A stretch of 7,188 nt of DNA from an uncultured Eubacteriales bacterium (GTDB lineage Bacteria > Bacillota > Clostridia > Christensenellales > Christensenellaceae): assembly GCA_905193725.1 (NCBI GenBank), contig CAJJPW010000109.1, positions 1 to 7,188 on the forward strand, given 5' to 3'. Below, piece after piece: positions 1-6,818 of the stretch. Made by a program: the position numbers and the translations under genes. How positions within the stretch are numbered: position 1 is the first letter of the stretch; each line of letters begins with the position of its first letter. Below the pieces are notes generated by a model. The model saw only the letters and a program-made list of their open reading frames with translations. It searched no databases and was not told the origin of the DNA.

Positions 1-1
1 A

Positions 2-457
2 GTATCCGAGCCCCTCAGCGCAAAACGCTCGCTGGCACAAAAGTTTGGCGCTGAGTTTGTGATTAATCCTTCGGAGGAGAACCTCTTTCTTCGCTCCATG
101 CAAATCACACAGGATTTGGGGTATGATCTGATTGTAGATGCTACCGGCAAAGCACAGACCTTAAACGGCAGCGTGGGGCTTTTGGCCAGAGGAGGCACCT
201 TGTTAGTGTTCTCCTTTCACTACTTGGAAAAGCCTTTTTTGGTGGACTTATCCGAGCTCTACTATAAGGAGTGCTCTATCTGCACTTCCTATAACGCCCC
301 ATATATGCTCCCCAAGGCATGCGAGCTGCTAAAGCGCCTGCAAATGGAAACTCTGGTGGGCAAAATTTTCCCCTTTTCTCAGATTCAACAGGCATTTGAA
401 ATCGCCAATCACGGGTATTACCCTAGAGTGGTTTTTCAAGTGGCTGAGGACCTCTAG
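2..457 (+). CDS. Zinc-type alcohol/polyol dehydrogenase (MDR family), C-terminal part, 5' end outside window
   Basis: The last 151 residues of a medium-chain dehydrogenase/reductase; the frame is open from base 2 to the TAG at 455-457. The visible part begins in the Rossmann fold, at the end of the second strand (VSEP then AKRSLAQKFGAEFVINP), continues through the family's YDLIVDATGKAQ and LLARGGTLLVFSF strands, and ends in the C-terminal lobe (VGKIFPFSQIQQAFEIAN). In this family an acidic residue at the end of the second strand (Glu, third visible codon) usually means NAD(H) rather than NADP(H). The catalytic zinc ligands would lie upstream and cannot be checked. The general pattern resembles sorbitol, threonine or galactitol-phosphate dehydrogenases, but the substrate cannot be assigned. 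A GTG at 59-61 is an internal valine, not a start. It is convergent with secA. Family call is firm, substrate unknown. Confidence 0.85.
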   Translation, partial: VSEPLSAKRSLAQKFGAEFVINPSEENLFLRSMQITQDLGYDLIVDATGKAQTLNGSVGLLARGGTLLVFSFHYLEKPFLVDLSELYYKECSICTSYNAPYMLPKACELLKRLQMETLVGKIFPFSQIQQAFEIANHGYYPRVVFQVAEDL

Positions 458-683
458 ATTCTTACATATTACTTATATGGAGATAAAAAACCGCCTGCTC
501 AAGTGGCAAGCGTTGTCCTCATTTCTGGGTAGATTCTTTTTTGTTGCGATGGTTTGGCCGCTTGTGTCTTCTTTTTTTGCAGCTAACGTTCTCTCTATCT
601 CCCGCGTCATACATCGTCTCGCATTTTTTTGATGCCTAAAGCACGGGATAATCTATTTCTGTTGATACATCATTGCATTAAAA
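458..683. other. Non-coding spacer between dehydrogenase gene and secA terminator
   Basis: I see no supported gene here. It has several T runs on the plus strand (around 537-542, 571-577 and 624-630), but the only G/C stems before them are about 3 bp, so no convincing terminator for the dehydrogenase gene can be named. A 78-codon frame at 396-632 mostly overlaps the dehydrogenase gene and lacks a ribosome binding site. Confidence 0.5.
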
Positions 684-720
684 AAGGAATGTCAACATGC
701 ACGTAATGCTCACATTCCTT
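680..720 (-). terminator. Rho-independent terminator of secA
   Basis: On the minus strand AAGGAATGT (720-712) pairs with ACATTCCTT (692-684), a perfect 9-bp stem. After one G-G mismatch a further 5 bp can form inside, leaving a loop of about 7 nt. The stem is followed on the minus strand by a run of T (complement of A680-A685). It lies about 80 nt beyond the secA stop codon. On the plus strand the stem is followed by CCTATC rather than T, so it should not serve the convergent dehydrogenase gene well. Confidence 0.85.
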
Positions 721-775
721 CCTATCTCGACGGTTTTGATCTTCACTTTATTTTGCTAGATCAATATGATTTTCG

Positions 776-798
776 TTGGGAAGCTTTGTCATTCCCAA
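776..798 (-). repeat. Hairpin one base after the secA stop codon
   Basis: Inverted repeat TTGGGAA (776-782) and TTCCCAA (792-798), 7 bp with a 9-nt loop, starting one base past the TAA of secA (802-800 read on the minus strand). No T run follows on the minus strand, so it is not itself an intrinsic terminator. It could stabilise the 3' end of the transcript or help recruit termination at the stronger hairpin downstream. Confidence 0.5.
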
Positions 799-799
799 T

Positions 800-3478
800 T
801 TATGCATTTCTGCCACAGCAGTTTTTGTACTTCTTACCGCTGCCACAGGGACAAGGCTCATTTCTCCCCACCTTTTTCTCCGCCTTTACTGGCTGTTTGC
901 TATTTTCCCCGTGAGAGGCCGAAGTTTCAGCTGCTGCCTGCTTTCTCTCCACCTTAGTCTGGATGGTAAGCCCAAACAGCACCTTTACGGTGTCCTCTTT
1001 GATTTTGTTCACCATGGCGTCAAACATATCAAATCCTTCCAGCCGGTATTCTACCACAGGATTTCTCTGAGCATAGGCTCGAAGTCCAATGCCCTGCTTT
1101 AACTGATCCATAGCGTCGATGTGATCCATCCATTTATCGTCCACGATTTTGAGCAGCACTACTCTTTCTGCTTCTCGCATATTGACGCCCGCCTTAAACA
1201 GGATCTGTTCTTTCGCATCGTAAAGCTCATGGCTCAAGTCAACAAGGAGCTTTTTCGCTTGTTTTTCGTCCAGATCTTCTATTTTTTTGCCCTGGAAGAG
1301 CTCCAAGTCTTCAATGTGGAATAAACGCCGGAAAGCGGCTGTCAGCTCCTCTAAATCCCACTCTTCTGGGTAAGTGTGAGGTGGACAGTAGATCGAGAAA
1401 TATTCCTCTACTACATCGTCCAGCATCCCCAGGATATTTTGCTTCATGTCTTCTCCCATGAGCACACTGCGCCGCTGTGCGTAGATGATTTCCCTTTGCT
1501 TATTCATCACATCGTCGTATTCTAACACGTGTTTTCTAGTGGTGTAGTTGCGCTCCTCAATGCGCTTTTGGGCATTTTCGATCTGTTTGGTGAGTATGCC
1601 AAATTCCAGAGGCATATTGTCGTCCTTTGCCACTTTATCCATAATCATCTTGACCCGTTCGCCGCCAAACAGCCGCATCAGGTCGTCTTCTAAGGCAATA
1701 TAGAATTGGGACGTTCCTGGATCTCCCTGCCGGCCGCTCCTACCTCTCAGCTGGTTGTCAATACGCCTGCTCTCATGGCGTTCGGTACCCAAAATGTAGA
1801 GGCCACCCACTTTTACTACTTCATCGTGTTCCTTGTCAGTAATCTCCTTATGCTTTTTGAGAAGCTCATGGTATAGCTCGCGTGCCACTTGAATTTCTGG
1901 CTCTGTAACCGGGGCGTGGCTGACCGCATCAGCAATGATCTCCTCTTCATAACCCTTTTTTCTCATCTCCTGGCGGGCTAGGAAATCCGGATTACCACCT
2001 AAAAGAATGTCCGTACCACGGCCAGCCATGTTGGTGGCGATGGTGACCGCGCCCTTTTTCCCCGCCTGGGCCACGATTTCCGCCTCTTTTGCATGGTTTT
2101 TAGCGTTGAGTACTTCGTGCTTAATCCCCCGCATTTTCAGCATTTTACTCAAAATTTCACTGTTTTCCACCGAGACGGTACCTACCAAAACCGGTTGGCC
2201 GGTCTTGTGGATCTCCACGATCTTTTCAATTACCGCATTGAACTTGCCTTTCACAGTAGAGTACACTACGTCGTTTAAATCCTGGCGGATCATCTGCTTG
2301 TTGGTGGGAATTTCCACTACCGCCAAGTTGTAAATGCCTACAAATTCGTCTTCTTCTGTTTTGGCAGTACCCGTCATACCGGCAAGCTTATCAAACATCC
2401 GGAAGAAGTTCTGGAAGGTAATGGTGGCAAGGGTTTTAGACTCTCGCTTTACATTCACCTTTTCCTTAGCCTCAATGGCCTGGTGGAGTCCGTCAGAATA
2501 CCGGCGGCCTACCATGATACGGCCGGTAAACTCATCTACGATCAGCACTTCTCCATCTTGTACCACGTAGTCGATATCCCGCCTCATAATCACATTGGCT
2601 TTGAGCGCCTGATTGATGTGGTGGTTGAGCTCTGTGTTATCCAGATCACTTAGGTTTTCCACATTAAAATATGCCTCTGCCTTTTTCACACCTTTGTCCG
2701 TCAGGTTGACTGTTTTGGCCTTTTCATCGTGGGTGTAATCCTCCTCTACCTTGAGGGTGCGCACAAAGGCATCTGCCCTGCCGTACATATCCGTGCTCTT
2801 ATCCGAAGCCCCGGAGATGATCAGCGGCGTCCTGGCCTCGTCGATTAAAATGGAGTCCACTTCGTCCACGATGGCGTAGCTGAGTTTTCTCTGCACAATG
2901 TCCTTTTGGTAGATGACCATGTTGTCCCGCAAATAGTCAAATCCCAGCTCGTTGTTGGTGGCGTAAATGATATCGCTTTGATACGCCTTGTGTTTATCCT
3001 CTCTGCTGGTCTGACTGGTTACTAGCCCTACCGTATATCCCAAATAATTATAGAGTTTTCCCATCCATTCGCTGTCCCGCTTGGCCAGATAGTCGTTCAC
3101 GGTCACGATATAGGAGGGATCTCCCGAAATGGCGTTGAGGCAGGCAGGCAGAGTAGCCACTAGCGTTTTCCCTTCACCCGTCTTCATCTCCGCAATATTG
3201 CCCTGGAAAAGGACCACACCGCCGATGATCTGCACGTAATAGTGCTGCATTTCCAGCACCCTTTTGGCGCCCTCCCGCACCTGGGCGAACACCTCGGGAA
3301 GTAGCTGCTCCAGCGTCTCTCCCTTTTTATACCGCTCCTTATACTCCGCTGTCTTGTCCTTTAACTGCTGATCCGTCAGTCCAGAAAAACTGCTCTCCAG
3401 CTGCAAAACCTGGTCTGCCAGCTTTTCCGCCTGCTTGAGCGTTCTATCATAACTCAACACTTTTTTAAATAAACCCAT
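800..3478 (-). CDS. secA: Protein translocase subunit SecA (preprotein translocase ATPase)
   Basis: Complete 892-residue SecA, the cytosolic and membrane-peripheral ATPase that drives unfolded preproteins through the SecYEG channel. Visible in order: Walker A MKTGEGKT at 98-105; [10 protein letters not shown] at 126-135; Walker B VDEVD at 204-208, then [14 protein letters not shown]; preprotein-binding domain about 225-370; MTGTAKTEE from 368; [13 protein letters not shown] at 483-495; an insertion about 496-555 in the second nucleotide-binding domain; the arginine-finger motif [18 protein letters not shown] at 571-588; the helical scaffold/two-helix finger around 770-815; a charged linker about 840-870; and a zinc-binding tail with Cys876, Cys878, Cys887 and Cys888. 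Length and motifs match an intact housekeeping SecA. The ATG at 3478 is preceded by AGAGGG seven bases upstream. It has its own promoter and terminator, so it appears monocistronic. It is not followed by prfB within the window, unlike in Bacillus. Confidence 0.99.
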   Translation of the reverse strand: MGLFKKVLSYDRTLKQAEKLADQVLQLESSFSGLTDQQLKDKTAEYKERYKKGETLEQLLPEVFAQVREGAKRVLEMQHYYVQIIGGVVLFQGNIAEMKTGEGKTLVATLPACLNAISGDPSYIVTVNDYLAKRDSEWMGKLYNYLGYTVGLVTSQTSREDKHKAYQSDIIYATNNELGFDYLRDNMVIYQKDIVQRKLSYAIVDEVDSILIDEARTPLIISGASDKSTDMYGRADAFVRTLKVEEDYTHDEKAKTVNLTDKGVKKAEAYFNVENLSDLDNTELNHHINQALKANVIMRRDIDYVVQDGEVLIVDEFTGRIMVGRRYSDGLHQAIEAKEKVNVKRESKTLATITFQNFFRMFDKLAGMTGTAKTEEDEFVGIYNLAVVEIPTNKQMIRQDLNDVVYSTVKGKFNAVIEKIVEIHKTGQPVLVGTVSVENSEILSKMLKMRGIKHEVLNAKNHAKEAEIVAQAGKKGAVTIATNMAGRGTDILLGGNPDFLARQEMRKKGYEEEIIADAVSHAPVTEPEIQVARELYHELLKKHKEITDKEHDEVVKVGGLYILGTERHESRRIDNQLRGRSGRQGDPGTSQFYIALEDDLMRLFGGERVKMIMDKVAKDDNMPLEFGILTKQIENAQKRIEERNYTTRKHVLEYDDVMNKQREIIYAQRRSVLMGEDMKQNILGMLDDVVEEYFSIYCPPHTYPEEWDLEELTAAFRRLFHIEDLELFQGKKIEDLDEKQAKKLLVDLSHELYDAKEQILFKAGVNMREAERVVLLKIVDDKWMDHIDAMDQLKQGIGLRAYAQRNPVVEYRLEGFDMFDAMVNKIKEDTVKVLFGLTIQTKVERKQAAAETSASHGENSKQPVKAEKKVGRNEPCPCGSGKKYKNCCGRNA

Positions 3479-3485
3479 AGCCTAT

Positions 3486-3491
3486 CCCTCT
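3486..3491 (-). promoter_or_regulatory. Ribosome binding site of secA
   Basis: Minus strand AGAGGG with seven bases before the ATG at 3478-3476. It fixes the start and agrees with the MGLFKKVL amino end common in SecA. A Met-Lys-stop mini-frame (ATG AAA TAA, 3500-3492) ends immediately before this site. Confidence 0.7.
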
Positions 3492-3549
3492 TTATTTCAT
3501 GGCTCATTTTGCATTCTAAGCCGATTTTTCTCAATTCGCAATTAGTTTT

Positions 3550-3578
3550 ATTGTATCATTTGACATAGGGGAACGCAA
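3550..3578 (-). promoter_or_regulatory. Candidate sigma-A promoter of secA
   Basis: On the minus strand TTGCGT (3578-3573) lies 17 bp before TACAAT (3555-3550), and the -10 box is preceded by TGA, giving an extended -10 (TGnTACAAT). The start of transcription would fall near 3543, leaving a leader of roughly 65 nt. The -35 matches only 3 of 6 consensus bases, which the extended -10 may offset. A 10-bp palindrome ATTCATGAAT (3605-3614) and a dyad GCGATTTATCGC (3621-3632) lie just upstream; no factor can be assigned to them. Confidence 0.6.
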
Positions 3579-3725
3579 CAAACGCCCTCTGTTTTTTACA
3601 TTTTATTCATGAATCCCTATGCGATTTATCGCCTTCACGCCTTAATTTTCTTCCCGTTTACCCTATTTTTTTGTTCTAGTTTCCAGCCTAAGTTTTGCCA
3701 AAGCTCATCAAAGATTTACGCCCCA

Positions 3726-3760
3726 TAAAAAATGGGAGCCAAAATATATGACTCCCGTTT
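3726..3760 (-). terminator. Rho-independent terminator of the aconitase gene
   Basis: On the minus strand CTCCC and GGGAG arms (+ coordinates 3752-3756 and 3734-3738) are extended by flanking A/T pairs (AAA with TTT and a G-T pair) and by inner CA/TG pairs after one mismatch. The stem is followed on the minus strand by a T run (complement of the A run at 3727-3732). It begins about 25 bp after the aconitase stop codon. Confidence 0.85.
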
Positions 3761-3784
3761 CCTCTCGTCTTTTATGCTGTTTCA

Positions 3785-5722
3785 TTACGAGCTCTTTTTG
3801 GTGTGATTGAGCAGACCTCCATCCAGCAATACCTTGCGCAATCTCTCGGAAACGTCCAGATTCACGTCAAAGGTAAAGCCCTGGGTTACGTCTTTGATTT
3901 GGAAGACGCTCTTTCCAGCCACATTCTCTCTCGCACCCTCGATGACCAGCTCATCTCCCTGTGCCACTCTGTCGTAATCCGCCTCGTCCACAAAGGTCAT
4001 GGGCAGAATGCCGGAGTTGATCAGGTTGGCCATGTGAATTCTGGCAAAGCTCTTGGCGATAACGCCTTTGATTCCCAGATATAGCGGCACCAACGCGGCA
4101 TGCTCTCTGGAAGAGCCCTGGCCGTAGTTTTGCCCTGCAATGAGGAATCCTCCGCCCAGCTCCTTGGCCCGCTTGGGGAACGTCTCGTCTACTGGGGTCA
4201 AGCAGTAGTTGGAGAGCTCGGGGATGTTGGAGCGATATGGGAGCAACTTCGCGTTAGAGGGCATAATATGGTCTGTGGTAATATTGTCCTCCATCTTCAA
4301 GAGGGCTGTACCGCTCACAGTATCTGGCAGCTCTGTGTTGATGGGGAACGGCTTAATGTTAGGCCCTCTGACCACTTCCACATCGTTTCCCTCTGGCGCC
4401 GGTGGCACCACCAGGTTGTCGTTGATTAGGAAGTGATTTGGCATTTCAATGTCCAGCGCATCCAGCTCTTGTTGGCTCAAAGTAAGAGGCGAGGTGAGCA
4501 CTCCTGTAATCGCCGTCACCGCGGCCACTTCTGGGCTCACCAGATATACCTTAGCGCTTTTGGTCCCGCTTCTCCCATAGAAATTCCGGTTGTTGGTGCG
4601 TACGGATACTCCGTCTGTCTTGGGGGATTGCCCCATGCCGATGCAGGGGCCACAAGCACACTCTAGGATTCTAGCGCCTGCCGCAATCATGTCTGCCAGC
4701 GCGCCGTTTTCCGCCAGCATGTTGAACACCTGTTTAGAACCCGGTGCAATCACCAGGCTAGTGTCTTCTGCCACCTGTTTACCCTTGAGGATTTTAGCAA
4801 CGCGCATCATATCCAGATAAGAGGAGTTGGTGCAGCTGCCAATGCAGACCTGATCCACCTTAATCGGGCCAATATTGTCAATGGTATCCACCGCATCTGG
4901 GCTGTGGGGCTGTGCCGCCATAGGTACCAGCTCATCTAGTGCAATGGTGATCTTCTCGTCGTATTGTGCATCTGGGTCAGCCTGAATATCTACAAAGTCC
5001 TGTTCCCTTCCCTGGGCCTTTAAGAACTCTCTCGTCACATTGTCAATGGGAAAAATAGAGGTGGTAGCGCCCAGCTCTGCACCCATGTTGGTGATGGTCG
5101 CTCTCTCTGGCACACTCAAGGTTGCCACCCCTGGGCCGGTATATTCCACAATTTTACCTACCCCACCTTTTACTGTCAGCCGACGGAGCACTTCCAAAAT
5201 CACGTCTTTGGCGCTAACGCCTTTGTTCAGCTTACCTGTCAGCTCTACGTTGAGAATCTTAGGCATGTTCAGATAGTATGCACCGCCGCCCATGGCCACC
5301 GCCACATCCAGGCCGCCCGCTCCAATGGCGATCATGCCGATACCGCCGCCAGTGGGAGTGTGACTATCAGAGCCTAACAGCGTGGCTCCTGGCACGCCAA
5401 AGCGCTCTAAGTTCACCTGGTGGCAAATGCCATTCCCTGGCCGTGAAAAGTAGATGCCGTGTTTTTTGGCCACTGTTTGAATGTACTTGTGGTCGTCTGC
5501 ATTTTCAAAGCCGGATTGCAGCGTATTGTGGTCGATGTATGCGACGGATTTTTTGGTCTTAACCCGCGGCACCCCCATGGCCTCAAATTGCAAATAAGCC
5601 ATAGTGCCTGTAGAATCCTGTGTCAATGTGTAGTCAATGCCAATGGAAATTTCCTCACCGGGGATCATCTTCCCGGACTTCAAATGGTTTTCTAAAATTT
5701 TATAAGCTAACGATTTCCCCAT
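3785..5722 (-). CDS. Aconitate hydratase, short 'Aquifex-type' family
   Basis: Complete 645-residue aconitase, converting citrate to isocitrate through cis-aconitate. Cluster and active-site motifs are present: DSHTPTGGGIGM at 118-129; CIGSCTNSSYLDM at 293-305, in which Cys297 is the first [4Fe-4S] ligand; CACGPCIGMGQSP at 355-367, in which Cys357 and Cys360 are the other two; RTNNRNFYGRSG at 375-386; DNITTDHIMPSN at 479-490; and the swivel-domain loop YGQGSSREHAA at 533-543. The length fits the roughly 640-residue group known as putative aconitate hydratase, Aquifex type, rather than the ~900-residue AcnA/IRP1 type. Retention of all three cysteines and the SSREH loop argues for true aconitase rather than the related isopropylmalate or homoaconitate isomerases, which are usually split or smaller. 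The ATG at 5722 follows GGGAGG five bases upstream. No citrate synthase or isocitrate dehydrogenase gene adjoins it. It appears to be its own transcription unit. Confidence 0.96.
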   Translation of the reverse strand: MGKSLAYKILENHLKSGKMIPGEEISIGIDYTLTQDSTGTMAYLQFEAMGVPRVKTKKSVAYIDHNTLQSGFENADDHKYIQTVAKKHGIYFSRPGNGICHQVNLERFGVPGATLLGSDSHTPTGGGIGMIAIGAGGLDVAVAMGGGAYYLNMPKILNVELTGKLNKGVSAKDVILEVLRRLTVKGGVGKIVEYTGPGVATLSVPERATITNMGAELGATTSIFPIDNVTREFLKAQGREQDFVDIQADPDAQYDEKITIALDELVPMAAQPHSPDAVDTIDNIGPIKVDQVCIGSCTNSSYLDMMRVAKILKGKQVAEDTSLVIAPGSKQVFNMLAENGALADMIAAGARILECACGPCIGMGQSPKTDGVSVRTNNRNFYGRSGTKSAKVYLVSPEVAAVTAITGVLTSPLTLSQQELDALDIEMPNHFLINDNLVVPPAPEGNDVEVVRGPNIKPFPINTELPDTVSGTALLKMEDNITTDHIMPSNAKLLPYRSNIPELSNYCLTPVDETFPKRAKELGGGFLIAGQNYGQGSSREHAALVPLYLGIKGVIAKSFARIHMANLINSGILPMTFVDEADYDRVAQGDELVIEGARENVAGKSVFQIKDVTQGFTFDVNLDVSERLRKVLLDGGLLNHTKKSS

Positions 5723-5727
5723 TTCTT

Positions 5728-5733
5728 CCTCCC
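5728..5733 (-). promoter_or_regulatory. Ribosome binding site of the aconitase gene
   Basis: Minus strand GGGAGG, five bases before the ATG at 5722-5720. It is strong and supports the chosen start. Confidence 0.8.
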
Positions 5734-5773
5734 AAATCCTTGATATTTCACTCGCTTTTCGATATATAATTAA

Positions 5774-5802
5774 ATTTTAAAGGCTTCCCGTAAAAAATGC
5801 AA
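5774..5802 (-). promoter_or_regulatory. Candidate promoter of the aconitase gene
   Basis: On the minus strand TTGCAT (5802-5797) lies exactly 17 bp before TAAAAT (5779-5774, five of six consensus bases), inside a strongly A/T-rich stretch. Predicted transcription start is near 5767, giving a leader of about 45 nt. The palindrome TCCTAGGA (5804-5811) abuts the -35 box. Confidence 0.5.
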
Positions 5803-5818
5803 GTCCTAGGATGCTTTT

Positions 5819-5836
5819 CCTCATGTCGCCATGAGG
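5819..5836. promoter_or_regulatory. Perfect 7-4-7 dyad upstream of the aconitase promoter (possible operator)
   Basis: CCTCATG TCGC CATGAGG: two perfect 7-bp arms around a 4-base centre, starting 17 bp upstream of the candidate -35 box. As RNA on the minus strand it would be a stem closed by a GCGA (GNRA-type) tetraloop. It is followed there by AAAAGC, not T, so it is not a standard terminator. It could be a protein-binding operator or an RNA stem at the 3' end of the upstream transcript. No known binding factor is recognised. Confidence 0.4.
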
Positions 5837-5849
5837 ATTTGCGTCTAGT

Positions 5850-5877
5850 AAAAGGGCCGCCCATGGCCTATTGCCCC
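5850..5877 (-). terminator. Weak possible terminator of the YjbR-family gene
   Basis: On the minus strand GGGGC (5877-5873) can pair with GCCCT (5857-5853), or alternatively GGCC with GGCC (5868-5865 and 5858-5855). A short TTTT follows. The stems are only 4-5 bp and the T run is short, so some read-through into the aconitase gene is possible. Confidence 0.3.
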
Positions 5878-5915
5878 AAATGCATAAAAACAAATTTTTT
5901 CTGTCTCATAAAAAT

Positions 5916-6587
5916 CTATTTTCCTGCTAACGTGTAGCTTTCCTCTATTCGTCTGCATATTTCCTGGGTATCCACTGTGTCATTGAGGCAGATGGTATAC
6001 CAGTTCTTTTTGTTCATGTGATATCCGGGGAAATACCTTTTCCCATCCAGTAGTTGCGCGATTTCCTCTGGCTTTCCCCGCAGATCTACGATCTCAATCT
6101 CCCCCTCTTGGGGCAGCCCTAATTTTCCCTTCGCCACTGTGAGCAATGCCGCATACCATTTGGAGGTATCTTTCCGCCTTAAAACCGCATTTTGGGGGAA
6201 TTTCTTCCACAAGTATTCCAACTGACTTTGGTATTTTTCACCTACAAAGGCGATGATCTCCTTTGCCTGACGGCTTACAAACACTTGTTGTACAAAACAG
6301 GCCTCTGCAATCTCCATTAGCTTTTCCTCGCAGGCCTGTACCACAGAGCCTACAAAGCTGCCACTGGCTTCCCGCGCGTGGATCAAAACGTATTCTTCCT
6401 CACATTCGGTATCTACTACCTTGACAGCGGGAACGTTTCCCGGGCATATGGTCACATACATTACAAATTGCCCGCCCAATATCTGATAGGAACTAGTATA
6501 TTGGCTGCCGGTTTTTTGAAAGCCAAAGTCTACAAGCTTTGCATCATCTGGCACTCTATTTTTGAAAATCCCCTCCAGCTCTAACAC
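5916..6587 (-). CDS. MmcQ/YjbR-family protein with an extra N-terminal domain
   Basis: A 223-residue protein. Its C-terminal half (about 100-223) is a MmcQ/YjbR (DUF419) domain: a helix near VSRQAKEIIAFVGEKYQ, EYLWKKFPQNAVLRR, KWYAAL at 143-148, EIEIVDLRGKPEEIAQLL, and the signature PGYHMNKKNWYTICL at 187-201. The fold resembles CyaY and is often described as DNA-binding, though the cellular role is poorly defined. The first ~98 residues (LVDFGFQKTGS, FVMYVTICPGNVPAVKVVDTECEEEYVLIH) form a separate domain I cannot assign; standalone YjbR proteins are about 115-120 residues. The start is placed at the GTG 6587-6585, with GGGAGGAG six bases upstream. An upstream in-frame GTG at 6632 and an ATG at 6605 lack such sites, and the GTG at 6632 would fall inside the likely promoter. 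No signal peptide or membrane segment is visible. It is probably cytosolic. Confidence 0.85.
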   Translation of the reverse strand: MLELEGIFKNRVPDDAKLVDFGFQKTGSQYTSSYQILGGQFVMYVTICPGNVPAVKVVDTECEEEYVLIHAREASGSFVGSVVQACEEKLMEIAEACFVQQVFVSRQAKEIIAFVGEKYQSQLEYLWKKFPQNAVLRRKDTSKWYAALLTVAKGKLGLPQEGEIEIVDLRGKPEEIAQLLDGKRYFPGYHMNKKNWYTICLNDTVDTQEICRRIEESYTLAGK

Positions 6588-6593
6588 CGTTTT

Positions 6594-6601
6594 CTCCTCC
6601 C
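6594..6601 (-). promoter_or_regulatory. Ribosome binding site that decides the start of the YjbR-family gene
   Basis: Minus strand GGGAGGAG, six bases before GTG 6587-6585. This near-perfect site lies downstream of the two longer in-frame candidates and argues that translation begins at the shorter GTG. Confidence 0.75.
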
Positions 6602-6622
6602 GCATTTCATTTTTATTGGGAA

Positions 6623-6651
6623 AGTATATCACAAATAGCGTTTTGTTTCTA
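6623..6651 (-). promoter_or_regulatory. Candidate extended -10 promoter of the YjbR-family gene
   Basis: On the minus strand TAGAAA (6651-6646, four of six) lies 17 bp before TATACT (6628-6623, five of six), with TGA directly before the -10 (TGnTATACT). Transcription would begin near 6616, leaving a leader of roughly 28 nt. Confidence 0.6.
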
Positions 6652-6741
6652 TAAATAGTACTGTACCGATAATTTTTTTTAAAAATCCGTTTCCATTCCT
6701 CCGTTTACTCACATACTCTTGATTCCATAATTTAAAATTCT

Positions 6742-6756
6742 ATACAAGATTTGTAT
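6742..6756. promoter_or_regulatory. ATACAA-N3-TTGTAT dyad touching the -35 of the 83-residue gene (possible operator)
   Basis: Perfect inverted repeat ATACAA GAT TTGTAT, 6-bp arms with a 3-base centre. Its last base is the first base of the candidate -35 box at 6756-6761, a place where a dimeric repressor or activator could act. The factor is unknown, and in this A/T-rich spacer chance is a real alternative. Confidence 0.35.
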
Positions 6757-6784
6757 TGCTTAATTTTCAAATTCCCCATATAAT
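6756..6784 (+). promoter_or_regulatory. Candidate promoter of the 83-residue gene
   Basis: TTGCTT (6756-6761) followed after exactly 17 bp by a perfect TATAAT (6779-6784). Transcription would begin near 6791, leaving a leader of about 28 nt before the ATG at 6819. The TTG that would extend the frame upstream is itself part of the -35 box, so the longer start is excluded if this promoter is right. Confidence 0.65.
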
Positions 6785-6818
6785 AAATGCACAAATACAT
6801 GTCAAAAAAGAGGAAATT

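Noticed and set aside
396..632. A 78-codon plus-strand frame, with a hydrophobic 52-codon part from an ATG near 477, downstream of the dehydrogenase gene
   Set aside because: It overlaps the end of a real gene in another frame, has no ribosome binding site before either ATG, and its phenylalanine-rich stretches come from T runs. It looks like spacer.
736..764. Inverted repeat TTGATC / GATCAA downstream of secA
   Set aside because: 6-bp arms with a 17-base loop and a palindromic GATC core. Too weak to call a terminator or operator.
800..2570. Many plus-strand open frames of 60-108 codons opposite secA
   Set aside because: They are antisense shadows of a strongly conserved gene, without ribosome binding sites or family motifs.
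3492..3509. A Met-Lys-stop mini-frame and an overlapping 17-codon frame in the secA leader, possibly a SecM-like secretion sensor
   Set aside because: Neither has a ribosome binding site or an arrest-like peptide, and the longer one runs out of frame across the secA start. Too short to support a regulatory leader peptide.
3803..5695. Plus-strand frames of 75-109 codons opposite the aconitase gene
   Set aside because: Antisense shadows caused by codon bias in the aconitase gene. The aconitase motifs on the minus strand are unambiguous.
6658..6666. GTAC-T-GTAC dyad near the YjbR-family promoter as an operator
   Set aside because: GTAC is itself palindromic, so the dyad carries little information, and no longer match to a known regulator site is present.
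6756..6818. Extension of the 83-residue gene to a TTG start at 6756
   Set aside because: The TTG is the first three bases of the likely -35 box, and no ribosome binding site precedes it. The ATG at 6819 has AGAGGA at a workable distance.
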